Part shown: one piece after another, positions 1 through 9,618 of the stretch
How positions within the stretch are numbered: position 1 is the first letter of the stretch
How the letters are laid out: every line of letters begins with the position of its first letter
Position numbers and translations under genes: made by a program
DNA from: Haematobia irritans
Lineage: Eukaryota > Arthropoda > Insecta > Diptera > Muscidae
Assembly: GCF_050003625.1 (NCBI RefSeq)
Contig: NC_134400.1
Coordinates: forward strand, 192,043,726 to 192,107,725
Length of the DNA stretch: 64,000 bases
Reading direction: 5' to 3'
The notes under the pieces: model-generated
Told to the model about the DNA's origin: nothing
Seen by the model: only the letters and a program-made list of their open reading frames with translations
Database searches by the model: none

Positions 1-384
1 GCCGTCTGGAGTGAAATTTTTCCCTCTTGTAGAGGGCGTCAAAGGATGTATAGCAACTAATCGGATCTCCAGTATATGTTCGAATTTTCCCATGGAAACG
101 AACGATCAAAATCCCTGACCCTTTATGTTACATTTCTGATGGCCTGACTTATCAAATAATTGAAAATAGTTACAGTGTCTCTGTAATTACGGACACCGCT
201 AAGGTAAAAATGAATTTTTCTTCTCACAAACGAAGTTCTTTAGGGACAAACATGCATTGGATGCCATAAATAGAGGATTTGATTGCCTTTAAGGCGACAA
301 ATTTAGCAAGAAAAGTAATCTTCGTTGGTATAAAATGAATTTTGGCGGAAAGAACAATTTTTTTGTATGTAGGCGAAAGAATTC
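1..384. other. Intergenic sequence, nothing recognised
   Basis: No convincing coding frame, RNA gene or repeat was recognised here. The stretch is moderately AT-rich and ends where a diverged minus-strand SINE begins. Confidence 0.5.
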
Positions 385-541
385 AAAAGATGTCGATCAT
401 CTCTCGAATCAATGAGAGTTTCCAGATTTTACGTTAGGCTCAATCATAAGAGACCTCAAATTTTTAGACGAGTCCGAAACCCCTTGGAGAGACTTTGAAA
501 TGCTTCGAGAGGCTATCATCATTACTGAGAGCAGATAAACC
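385..541 (-). repeat. Diverged SINE body, minus strand
   Basis: The reverse complement aligns with the body of the SINE at 551-871. Shared blocks include TTCGGACTCG, a GAGGTC.CTT block, TCATTGAGC followed by TAAC, and the TTATCTGCT start of the body. Many substitutions separate the two, so this is an older copy. It lacks a clear tRNA-like head. With the next copy it forms a head-to-head inverted pair. Confidence 0.6.
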
Positions 542-550
542 AGAGAGATG

Positions 551-871
551 GGAGCCACCGTGGTGCAATGGTTAGCATGCCCGCCTTGCATACACAAGGT
601 CGAGGGTTCGATTCCAGCTACGACCGAACACCAAAAAGTTTTTCAGCGGTGGATTATCTGCTGGTGACATTTCTGAGGGTTTCAAAGCTTCTCTAAGTGG
701 TTTCACTGGAATGTGGAACGCCGTTCGGACTCGGCTATAAAAAGGAGGTCCCTTGTCATTGAGCTTAACATGGAATCGGACAGCACTCAGTGATAAGAGA
801 GAAGTTCACCACTGTGGTATCACAATGGACTGAATAGTCTAAGTGAGCCTGATACCCCGGACTGCCACCTA
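551..871 (+). repeat. tRNA-derived SINE with pol III A and B boxes
   Basis: A tRNA-like head is followed by a non-tRNA body. The head has an A box TGGTGCAATGG (561-571) and a perfect B box GGTTCGATTCC (605-615), the internal promoter layout used by RNA polymerase III. The body (about 630-871) recurs at 7086-7375 on the other strand and in diverged form at 385-541. Dispersal of one head-plus-body unit is what defines a SINE. The head resembles no single tRNA closely enough to name its amino acid. The 3' boundary is approximate. Confidence 0.75.
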
Positions 872-1121
872 AGGGAGAGACTGGGATTGAACATAGGCTC
901 ATGTGTATGCAATTTCGGCCTGACCTAGAAACTTGAAATTGCGTTTGCCATCGAACAATGCTATATATAGGGCTAAAGGGTGATACGGTCAAAATATAAA
1001 CTTGACGTTTTTCTTTCAATTTTGCATTTATAAAACCTGAACACCCCTCATTTTGAAGGTGTGTGTGTGTGTAGAATGTTGCTCCTATTTTGATTTTGGA
1101 ATTCACTCTTCAGTTGTCAAA

Positions 1122-2128
1122 ATGCCGTCCAAGCAAGAAGAGCAGCGTATCAAAATTTTGCTAGCGCATCGCGAAAATCCGAGCTACTCGCACGCAAAGC
1201 TGGCAAAATCGCTAAAAGTTGCCAAATCAACCGTTACAAATGTAATTAAAGTGTTTGGGGAACGTTTGTCGACAGCCAGGAAGTCTGGATCGGGGGGAAA
1301 TCGAAAACCGGAAGCCGCTGAGACGACAAAGAGAGTTGCCGGTAGTTTCAAGCGAAACCCTAACCTCTCTCTCCGAGATGCCGCAAATAAGCTGGGTGTA
1401 TCGTCTACAACCGTGCATCGAGCCAAAACACGAGCCGAACTATCGACTTACAAGAAGGTAGTGACTCCAAATAGCGATGATAAACAAAATACGACGGCCA
1501 AAGCGCGATCGCGGAGGCTGTACACGACGATGCTGACGAAGTTTGACTGCGTGGTAATGGACGACGAAACCTACGTCAAAGCCGACTACAAGCAGCTTCC
1601 GGGACAGGAGTTTTATACGGCAAAAGGAATGGGAAAGGTAGCAGATATTTTCAAGCACATAAAACTGTCAAAGTTCGCAAAGAAATATCTGGTTTGGCAA
1701 GCCATCAGTACCTGTGGCTTGAAAAGCAGCATTTTCATAGCTTCCAAGAAATTTACGTGAAGGAGTGTTTGAATAAACGTCTGCTGCCTTTCCTGAAGAA
1801 ACACGGTTGTTCCGTACTGTTTTGGCCGGATTTGGCATCTTGCCCTTACGGTAAAAATGCCATTGAGTGATACGCCGCCAACAAGGTGCAGGTGGTTCCC
1901 AAGGACAAGAACCCTCCCAACACGCCAGAGCTCCGCACAATTGAGAAATACTGGGCTATTGTCAAGCGGAACCTAAAGAAGACCAAAAAAACTGCTAAGA
2001 ACGAGCAGCAGTTCAAGGCAAACTGGCTTTCTGCGGCGAAGACGGTGGACAAGGTAGGTGTACAAAATCTGATGGCATGTGTCAAGCGTGAGGCCCGGCA
2101 ATTCGGATTTGGAAAAGCGAAAGCCTAA
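1122..2128 (+). pseudogene. Broken Tc1/mariner (DD37E) transposase
   Basis: This is a remnant of a DDE transposase that would cut and paste its own element at TA sites. I chose the ATG at 1122 (MPSKQEEQ) because the paralogue at 5298-6310 aligns from there; the open frame back to 1053 is probably leader. Residues about 20-45 and 80-105 look like two helix-turn-helix segments for TIR binding. The first catalytic aspartate is in MDDETY (about residue 148), the second in WPDLAS, and the glutamate in IEKYWA. Counting in the paralogue gives 37 residues between the second D and the E, hence DD37E (the ITmD37E type known from mosquitoes). Against the paralogue about 13 bp is missing near 1745, shifting the frame, and a TGA replaces a tryptophan codon near 1868. 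It is not functional. Confidence 0.9.
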
Positions 2129-2251
2129 CTGAATATTTTTCCTGAATTTTATACTAATTGAACTTGAAAAAGAAATTTAATTTGATTTTTTAAATAAACG
2201 ATTTCACCGATTTTCACGCGTTTTCCCTTGACCAAATTTTGACCCTTTAGA

Positions 2252-3547
2252 AAATTTTGTCAAAATTTTATTTCGATAGAAACTTTTGTCAAAATTTTGT
2301 TTCTATAGAAAATTTTGTTAAAATGTTATTTCTATAGAAAATGTTGTTAAAAGTTTATTTCTATACAAAGTTTTATCAAAATTTTATTTTGGGTCGAAAA
2401 TTTTGTCAAAACTTTATTGTGATAGAACATTTTCTCAAAATTTTATTTTAATAGAAAATTTTGTCAAAATTTTATATCTATAGAAAATTTTGTCAAAATT
2501 TTATTTCGATAGAAACTTTTGTCAAAATTTTGTTTCTATAGAAAATTTTGTTAAAATGTTTTTTCTATAGAAAATGTTGTTAAAATTTTATTTCTATACA
2601 AAATTTTATCAAAATTTTATTTTGTATCGAAAATTTTGTCAAAACTTTATTTTGATAGAACATTTTCTCAAAATTTTATTTTAATAGAAAATTTTGTTAA
2701 AATTTTATTTCTATAGAAAATTTTGTCAAAATTTTATTTCTATAGAAAATTTTGTCAACATTTTATTTCTATAGAAAATTTTGTCAAAATTTTATTTCTA
2801 TAGAGAATTTTTGTCAAAATTTTATTTCCATAGAAAATTTTGGCAAAATTTTATTTTTATAGAAAATTTCGTCAAAATTTGAATTTGTATCGAAAATTTT
2901 GTCAAAACTTTATTTTGATTTCATTTTCTCAAAATTTTATTTTAATAGAAAATTTTATCTCTACAGCGAATTTTGTCAACATTTTATTTCTATAAAACAT
3001 TTTATTGCTATAGGAAATTTTGTCAAAATTTTATTTTTGTAGAAAATTTTGTCAAAATTTGAATTTGTATCGAAAATTTTGTCAAAACTTTATTTTGATA
3101 GAACATTTTCTCAAAATTTTATTTTTATAGAAAATTTTGTCAAAATTTTATTTCGATAGAAACTTTTGTCAAAATTTTGTTTCTATAGAAAATTTTGTTA
3201 AAATATTATTTCTATAGAAAATTTTGTTAAATTTTTATTTTTATAGAAAATTTTGTCAAAATTTGAATTTGTATCGAAAATTTTGTCAAAACTTTATTTT
3301 GATAGAACATTTTCTCAAAATTTTATTTTAATAGAAAATTTTGTTAAAATTTTATTTCTATAGAAAATTTTGTCAAAATTTTATTTCTATAGAAACTTTT
3401 GTCAAAATTTTATTTCTATAGAACATTTTTTCAAAATTTTATTTCTATAGAAAATTTTCTCAAAATTTTATTTCTGTAGAAAATTTTCGCAAAATTTTAG
3501 TTGATTGGAAATTTTGTCGAAATTTTATTTCCATAGAAATAATTATT
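2252..3547 (+). repeat. 29-bp minisatellite array inside the mariner element
   Basis: Degenerate tandem copies of the window-wide monomer: ATTTTGTCAAAAT followed by TTATTTCTATAGAAA. A variant with TTTCGATAG and a GTATCGAAA block recurs every few monomers (near 2385, 2625, 2890, 3068 and 3270), so the array has some higher-order structure. It sits exactly between two copies of the mariner 3' end. Confidence 0.9.
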
Positions 3548-3652
3548 TCCATAGAAACTTAAAAAAGAAATTTAATTAGATTTTTTAAATAAACGATTTC
3601 ACCGATTTACACGCGTTTTCCCTTGACCAAATTTTGACCGTATCACCCTTTA

Positions 3653-5168
3653 GGCATCCCCGTTTTTCTTCAATTCTTCATATTGTATTAAATGCCATAA
3701 ATATGGATTACTGGTCCCATTGTGATTAATGGCTATACCAATAGCTGATAGATTTCCTTGGTTTTTGTTTCCTTGGTTTTTCTTACATTTTACGGTCTCT
3801 TCTGCTAGATTTTTTCGACATTGAAGCTAATTTCAAGAATTTTTATACTAAATATACACTTTAGTATGGTTGGTGGAAAACCATTCCCTAAAATTATGTT
3901 TTATATTTGAAATGGATATAATTAAATGAAACCTTATCTTAGGCATTATTGGAATGGTTGGAGGTGGGATTGGAGCCAGAGGTAAGTATAAGGAAACAAA
4001 TTGAATTTCATGGATTTCCTTAAAACGCACGGGATAACTTTTAAATGCGACGAATATGTTTTCTTCTATTACTTTTGTTTTACATTTGTTAAAATTCCCC
4101 CCCCCCCCCCCATTTTCTTTGGGAAAAAGAAACCCCCAAAGTGCATGCTTGATTTGAAAATTTTCCCATGATTTTGTTTTCCACTCTTAATCATAAAACG
4201 ACATGTAAATTTTCATGAATGTATGCTTTACTTCAAACATATTCTATAGCTACGCTTATCCACTTCAGTATTTATCCTTCATCATTTCCTGTACTTAGAA
4301 ATCACTGAGCCTTGTACCAATAATTAGAATCCTTTAACTGGATTGAAATCTTATTAGTATTCACATCTATTGAATGTCGTTGTTGTTTTCTGTTTTCTGT
4401 TTTTGGACCAATATCCAACATCGTTTGATACGTGTTCCGGCCGTTTAACGTCCATCCAATTAAAGTTTCATTTATTCGAATGCACAATGAAAGTTTGCCC
4501 CATTGATTATGAAGAGATTCAATTGAATTGAATTTTGTTTCCTTGCACTCACAGTTCGCTTTTGGTTGCCATACACCAGCACACTATGTTCAATTTATGA
4601 AGCAAATGCAAACAAACAAATCAAAGAAGAAGAACAAACAAAAATCTAAAAATGTCATGCGCTCGGTTAACTTTATGGAAGTTTTCAAACAAAGGGTTAG
4701 GTAAATGGGCATGGAACACCCTATCCATTGTCCCTTTGACGCACATCGGCTTCATGACTCCAGGAACTTTTTATGTGCTTTACCAAAAAAAGGGATGTTA
4801 TTAAAAGTTTCAAAAATGTTTGGAACATATGGAAATATTTCGAATTTTTGACCCGCTATACAACCATTTGGATGTAAGCACTCTATAGCTTTCTATATTT
4901 GAAACACAAAGAAAAACAAATGTTGACACCGCATTTTGTGAGTATAGGCATAAAGGTGGCCACATTAAAATTACGATGTATCTCAGAAACTTCTTTAGAA
5001 TGACACTTATTTTCTTCTCTTTCTGAAGGATAAGAAAATTACCTACATTCAGATGTAGTGCTGGAGGAGCTCTCAATTTAAAACACAAATACTAATCCTG
5101 CTGTTCTTAGAATCAGGGACTAAATCTAGAAATAACTACAACTTCGTCGGGCACAAACGGAATACAGG
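3653..5168. other. Non-repetitive AT-rich spacer with a C15 tract
   Basis: No gene was recognised. Open frames here are short and unlike known proteins. A run of 15 C residues lies at 4097-4111, conspicuous in such AT-rich DNA. Confidence 0.5.
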
Positions 5169-5170
5169 TA

Positions 5171-6313
5171 AAGGGTGATACGGTCAAAATTTGGTCAAGG
5201 GAAAACGCGTGTAAATGGGTGAAATCGTTTATTTAAAAAATCAAATTAAATTTCTTTTTCAAGTTCAATTAGTATAAAATTCAGGAAAAATATTCAGTTA
5301 GGCTTTCGCTTTACCAAATCCGAATTGCCGGGCCTCACGCTTGACACCTGCCATCAGATTTTGTACAGCCACCTTGTCCACCTTCTTCGCCGCAGAAAGC
5401 CAGCCTTGAACTACTGCTCGTCCTTAGCAGTTTTTTTGGTCTTCTTTAGGTTCCGCTTGACAATAGCCCAGTATTTCTCCATTGGGCGGACCTCTGGCGT
5501 GTTGGGAGGGTTCTTGTCCTTGGGAACCAACTGCACGTTGTTGGCGGCGTACCACTCCATGGCCTTTTTACCGTAATGGCAAGATGCCAAATCCGGCCAA
5601 AACAGTACGGAACAACCGTGTTTCTTCAGGAAAGGCAGCAGACGTTTATTCAAACACTCTTTCACGTAAATTTCTTGGTTGACACTCCCGGAAGCTATGA
5701 AAATGCTGCTTTTCAAGCCACAGGTACAGATGGCTTGCCAAACCAGATATTTCTTTGCGAACTTTGACAGTTTTATGTGCTTGGAAAATATCTGCTACCT
5801 TTCCCATTCCTTTTGCCGTATAAAACTCCTGTCACGGAAGCTGCTTGTAGTCGGCTTTGACGTAGGTTTCGTCGTCCATTACCACGCAGTCAAACCTCGT
5901 CAGCATCGTCGTGTACAGCCTCCGGGATCGCGCTTTGGCCGTCGTATTTTGTTTATCATCGCGATTTGGAGTCACTACCTTCTTGTAAGTCGGTAGTCCG
6001 GCTCGTTTTTGGGCTCGATGCACGGTTGTAGACGATACACCCAGCTTATTTGCGGCATCTCGGAGAGAGAGGTTAGGGTTTCGCTTGAAACTACAGGCAA
6101 GTCTCTTTGTCATCTCAGCGGCTTCCGGTTTTCGATTTCCCCCCGATCCAGACTTCCTGCCTGTCGACAAACGTTCCCCAAACACTTTAATTATATTTGT
6201 TACGGTTGATTTGGCAACTTTTAGCGATTTTGCCAGCTTTGCGTGCGAGTAGATCGGACTTTCGCGATGCGCGAGCAAAATTTTGATACGCTGCTCTTCT
6301 TACTTGGACCCTT
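5171..6313 (-). mobile_element. Second DD37E Tc1/mariner copy, TIR-deleted
   Basis: The same element as at 976-3650, in reverse orientation. The transposase 3' side (lower coordinates) has the complete TIR (AAGGGTGATACGGTC from 5171), and TA flanks both sides (5169-5170 and 6314-6315). At the transposase 5' side only the last few TIR bases remain. Compared with the first copy, about 147 bp is missing between AAGGGT and CCAAGCAAG, removing most of that TIR, the leader and the start codon, with a GT microhomology at the join. No array is present inside. Confidence 0.88.
5298..6310 (-). pseudogene. Broken Tc1/mariner (DD37E) transposase
   Basis: A minus-strand homologue of the transposase at 1122-2128. 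The sequence begins at codon 3-4 because the start codon is deleted. N-terminal helix-turn-helix segments and MDDETY are readable in 6278-5832. A GGA-to-TGA change then stops the frame just after DYKQLP. The middle continues in another frame (5716-5411) with WPDLASCHYG and PMEKYWAIV, the second D and the E of the triad being 37 residues apart. A CAG-to-TAG change stops it at 5411, with C-terminal sequence beyond. It retains a short block (SGSVNQ) that the first copy lost, so it is the better template for the central region. It is not functional. Confidence 0.88.
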
Positions 6314-6315
6314 TA

Positions 6316-6835
6316 GAACAAGCAGCATACCAGACAGGTTAGAACAGAATTCTTGAGGATACTGTTGCTGAAATAGTGAGAAGCTTGAAGATCGATCCTG
6401 CTCTCGGAGTCCGACCACCTCCCATAGCATAGGAGAGAGCCCCAGCCTAGCATTGGTCCACCTAAGATCCGGCAAGTAGAGCCACCTCAATTCCTATATC
6501 TCAGTGATTGATGACGGTGTATCTGACGTGTGTTCCTTCTGTAATCAAGGGTCACATACCACACGTCAGATACACTGCCATCAGTCACTGAGTAATATGA
6601 ATTGAGGTGGCTCCACTGGCATGATCTTAATTAGATCAATGGTAGCCTATGGGTTGTCTCTTTTATTCGGTCTTATGGGCGATGGTCGAACTTCGAGAAC
6701 AGGATAAACCTTCAAGCTTTTCGCCGATTCAATTACAGTATCCTCATGAATCATGTTCACACCTGCCAGGTATATCGCTTGATCTGTTCTCAGAGTCGCC
6801 CACACTACCGCACGAAAGATTGTTGACAGTATATC
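6316..6835. repeat. Long imperfect inverted duplication (fold-back)
   Basis: Two arms of about 200-240 bp face each other. The best part is 6474-6531 against 6559-6615, sharing GAGCCACCTCAATTC, CTCAGTGA and TGTATCTGACGTGTG. The similarity continues outward, for example GAGGATACTGT near 6356 against its complement near 6740, and a GAAGCTTGAAG block. The spacer is about 27 bp. Both arms translate to related short peptides (…LREQDRSSSFS and …LREQDKPSSFS), so it may derive from a duplicated piece of a coding element, which I could not identify. The following 250 bases hold nothing I recognise. Confidence 0.7.
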
Positions 6836-7085
6836 GGACATTTACTCACGATGAAAAATTCGTACCCACGTATACTCAGGCACCATATTTTTGGAAGGAC
6901 TCACACTCGTGAAATAAATATCCATAGTTAAGCAAGTTCACACTCACACATACTCACTCATATTCGCGAACAGAAATTCGTCACTAACAAAAATACTGAA
7001 AACTCTCATTCGTGACACACGAAAAATCGGCTCACTCAAGAAATCTACGGTGGCTCACCATTGAGTCTTACCTTAACCGTTTGAT

Positions 7086-7375
7086 AGATTCCATTAGGTA
7101 TAGTGGCAGCCCGATATTGCAGGCTCACATAGACTATTCAGTACATTTTAATTCCACAGTGGTTAACTTCTCTTATCTCTGATTGCTGCTCGATTCTATG
7201 TTAAACTCAATGACAACGGATCTCTTTTTTATAGCCGATTCCTAACAGCCTTCTACATTGCTGTGCAATCACTTAGAGAAGCCTGGAAACACTCAGAAAT
7301 GTCACCAGCATTACTGAGAGGGGATAATCCACGGCTGAAAAACTTTTTGGTGTTTGGCCAAAACTGGGTTTGAAC
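7086..7375 (-). repeat. SINE copy, minus strand, with partial tRNA head
   Basis: The reverse complement matches the body of the SINE at 551-871: ACCAAAAAGTTTTTCAGC, GGTGACATTTCTGAG, CGGCTATAAAAA, and GACTGAATAGTCTA near the end. The head is reduced to a B-box-like GGTTCAAACC next to the start of the minisatellite array. Confidence 0.75.
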
Positions 7376-7380
7376 CCAAC

Positions 7381-7829
7381 AACTCTTTTTTCTATAAAAA
7401 AATTTATCAAAATGTTATTTCTATAGAAGATTTTGTTAAAATTTTATTTCTCTATGGAATTTTATCAACATTTTATTTCTATCGAAAATTTTATCAAAAT
7501 TTTATTTCTATCGAGAATTTTATCAAAATTTTATTTATCTAGAATATTTTATCAAAATTTTATTTCTCTAGAAAATTTTGCCAACATTTTATTTCTATAG
7601 AAAATTTTGTCAAAATTTTATTTCTCTAGAAAATTTAGTCAAACTTTTATTTCTATAGAAAATTTTGTCAAAATTTTATTTCTATAAAAAATTTTGTCAA
7701 AATTTTATTTCTATAGAAAATTTAGTCAAAATTTTATTTCTATAGAAAATTTTGTCAACATTTTATTTCTATAGAAAATTTAGTCAAAATTTTATTTCTA
7801 TAGAAAATTTTGTCAACATTTTATTTCTA
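7381..7829 (+). repeat. 29-bp minisatellite array (left part)
   Basis: Tandem monomers with the CTATAG core; several have CTCTAG or CTATCG instead. The array continues at 9619 after an inserted transposon that split one monomer at its central TA. Confidence 0.92.
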
Positions 7830-8139
7830 CACCCTCAAAAAAAATCGCTTCTTTAACATATGTTCCAAACATATTTTGCAGGAAGCACATATATTATTGC
7901 ATACTGCCGAAACATTAATATGTTTGTTTTATGTGAACATATTATATGTTTGGAAGCATTTTGAGCCAAAAATATTATATGCTTGGAAGAATTTTTCCCA
8001 AACACGATTGTGCTCATTCCCTAACATACTCGTAATTTTCACTTCCACGAAATTTTTTAGTTATTGGCACCTTTCTCTGTAATACAATTAATGTTGAAGA
8101 AATTATTCACTTTTATAAATTTTTTAAATTTTACCTTTC

Positions 8140-8212
8140 GCCTGCACGGAGAATCGAACCGAGGACCATACAGTTTGTAAGCCAACACACTATCCACTGG
8201 GCTACGTAGCTG
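8140..8212 (-). other. tRNA-like cassette
   Basis: On the minus strand it reads like a tRNA gene: GTAGCCCAGTGGATAG in the D-arm/A-box position and GGTTCGATTC (8151-8160) as the B box. It is probably a tRNA-derived repeat rather than a working tRNA gene, given its position inside a transposon. A tRNA search program would settle whether it folds. Confidence 0.5.
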
Positions 8213-8325
8213 TTATAGTCACCAGTAGATAATTATCGTTTTAAGTTACATTTATATAGCATAGTTTGCAGCGCCCACGAGCCCATGCAAACATAACATT
8301 ATTTAACAGAAACATACATTTGTTT

Positions 8326-8400
8326 GCCACGTGGAGCAGTGGTTAGCATGTCTGCCTTGCATGCAAAGGGTCGTAGGTTCAATCCCTGCTCCGACCGAAC
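8326..8400 (+). other. tRNA-like SINE head
   Basis: Contains GTGGAGCAGTGGTTAGCATG as an A-box region and GGTTCAATCC (8376-8385) as a B box, then CGACCGAACA as in the SINE at 551. A T-rich run follows directly instead of the SINE body, so this is a head-only relative. Pol III would terminate in the T-run. Confidence 0.6.
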
Positions 8401-9618
8401 ATTTTTTTTGTTTTTGTTTTTTTTTTTTAATTTACACATTTATATTTATACTATATTAATTTTTTTAAATGAAACATCGAAATGTGCGTTATTAAAGATT
8501 TATAGTCAGTAACAGTGCTTGATATAAACGAAATTGAATGATTTTTGGATAAAATATTATTTTTTATTGCAAAAATAACAATCGTGTAATAAAAAACTGT
8601 TTTTGTACAAAACTTTAAAATTTGGAAGGAATTCAAAAACTAACAAAAGAAGAACGTGGAGTCGAGTATAAACATACAAACATAATTTTATAATATAAAC
8701 ATAAATTTATTTAGGAGTGAACAGTTTTTTACTAGCATTTAACACCATCGCTCTAAAATTCCTTTTATTTTTCTTTAATAATTCATTTTAAAGAAAATAA
8801 ACTTTTTAAATTGTTTTAGCTGTAAAAGTCGCCCGCTTTTATATTTGATGGTGTCCGTCAACTCCTCGTGGACTACTTTTTAATAAAGAGAAACTAAACT
8901 TTGTTTTTTTACATTTTACTGTGTAATTTTTCACTATTTCCTCCTTATTTCATTTTACCGTCCCAACTCTAAAAAGAGTATAGTGCCCTTTCGTTATTTT
9001 TATGAAGACCCCTGATTTCTTTTAACGAACCAAGAAAAAAATAATGCCAAAATGATAAACAAAACACATGTCCACACATACATAAAATGCTGCTCTCAAG
9101 GCGAAAACATAAGCTGTTTGTTTTTCAAATGTCTATTCTCTTGGTTCAGAATGTATATTCTCTTTATTCAAATTAAATAATATTTAGACTTAAACATATA
9201 AAATTTTTGGCCTTATCATTAAACAGTTTTCCGAAACAACATACAAGCGGTTTCACAGAAATTGTTCTCTTTTGACTCTTTTGCTGTGTTATATTGATAT
9301 CTTTCGTCAACTCTCCCGGTTTCCATATCTATTTCTCTCTATACTCTCTCTGTCGCTTTGAATAAAATATCACAACATATGTATGTTTAGTTGAAATTTG
9401 TAAATTTATATATGTTTGTATTCACACATATGATTTTTATGAAACATTCATGCCCCAAACATAATATATTCTAACATATTAACATAGATGTCCCAAACAT
9501 TTAGTGTTAGTTTTGGAAAATTACATGTTCGCACTTAAATATATTGTGGTTTAAAATCGTGCCCGAAACTCATTTTGTTTATATCGGAACATATGAAAAA
9601 CATATTTTTCTAACAGTG

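Larger units (their letters stand above)
976..3650 (+). mobile_element. DD37E-type Tc1/mariner element with internal minisatellite
   Basis: The left end (AAGGGTGATACGGTC, from 976) and the right end (GACCGTATCACCCTT, to 3650) are inverted repeats. Both are flanked by TA (974-975 and 3651-3652), the Tc1/mariner target duplication. The coding part (1122-2128) is broken. After it comes a first copy of the 3' terminal region (about 2160-2250, with GTATCAC missing from its TIR), then 1.3 kb of 29-bp minisatellite, then a second copy of the same region (3548-3650) with a complete TIR. The element is dead. The doubled 3' end suggests either array growth within the element or recombination between two copies. 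Confidence 0.85.
7830..9618. mobile_element. TA-flanked non-autonomous transposon inserted in the array
   Basis: The insertion splits a TTTCTATAGAAA palindrome: TTTCTA lies on the left (TA 7828-7829) and TATAGAAA on the right (TA 9619-9620), so TA is the target duplication. The ends are imperfect inverted repeats: CACCCTCAAAAAAAAT on the left and CACTGTTAGAAAAATA on the right (reverse complement), followed in both arms by a CATATGTTCC block. There is no transposase. The interior holds two tRNA-like cassettes and AT-rich filler. A Tc1/mariner-like mechanism is inferred from the TA duplication only. Confidence 0.75.

Noticed and set aside
551..640. Functional tRNA gene
   Set aside because: A and B boxes are good, but the acceptor stem is not convincing and the segment continues into a body repeated elsewhere, so it is a SINE head.
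4097..4111. C15 tract (and C16 at 54041-54056) as a functional i-motif or G-quadruplex site
   Set aside because: A plain homopolymer with no associated gene; it may also be length-variable or a sequencing artefact. Noted in the spacer entries only.
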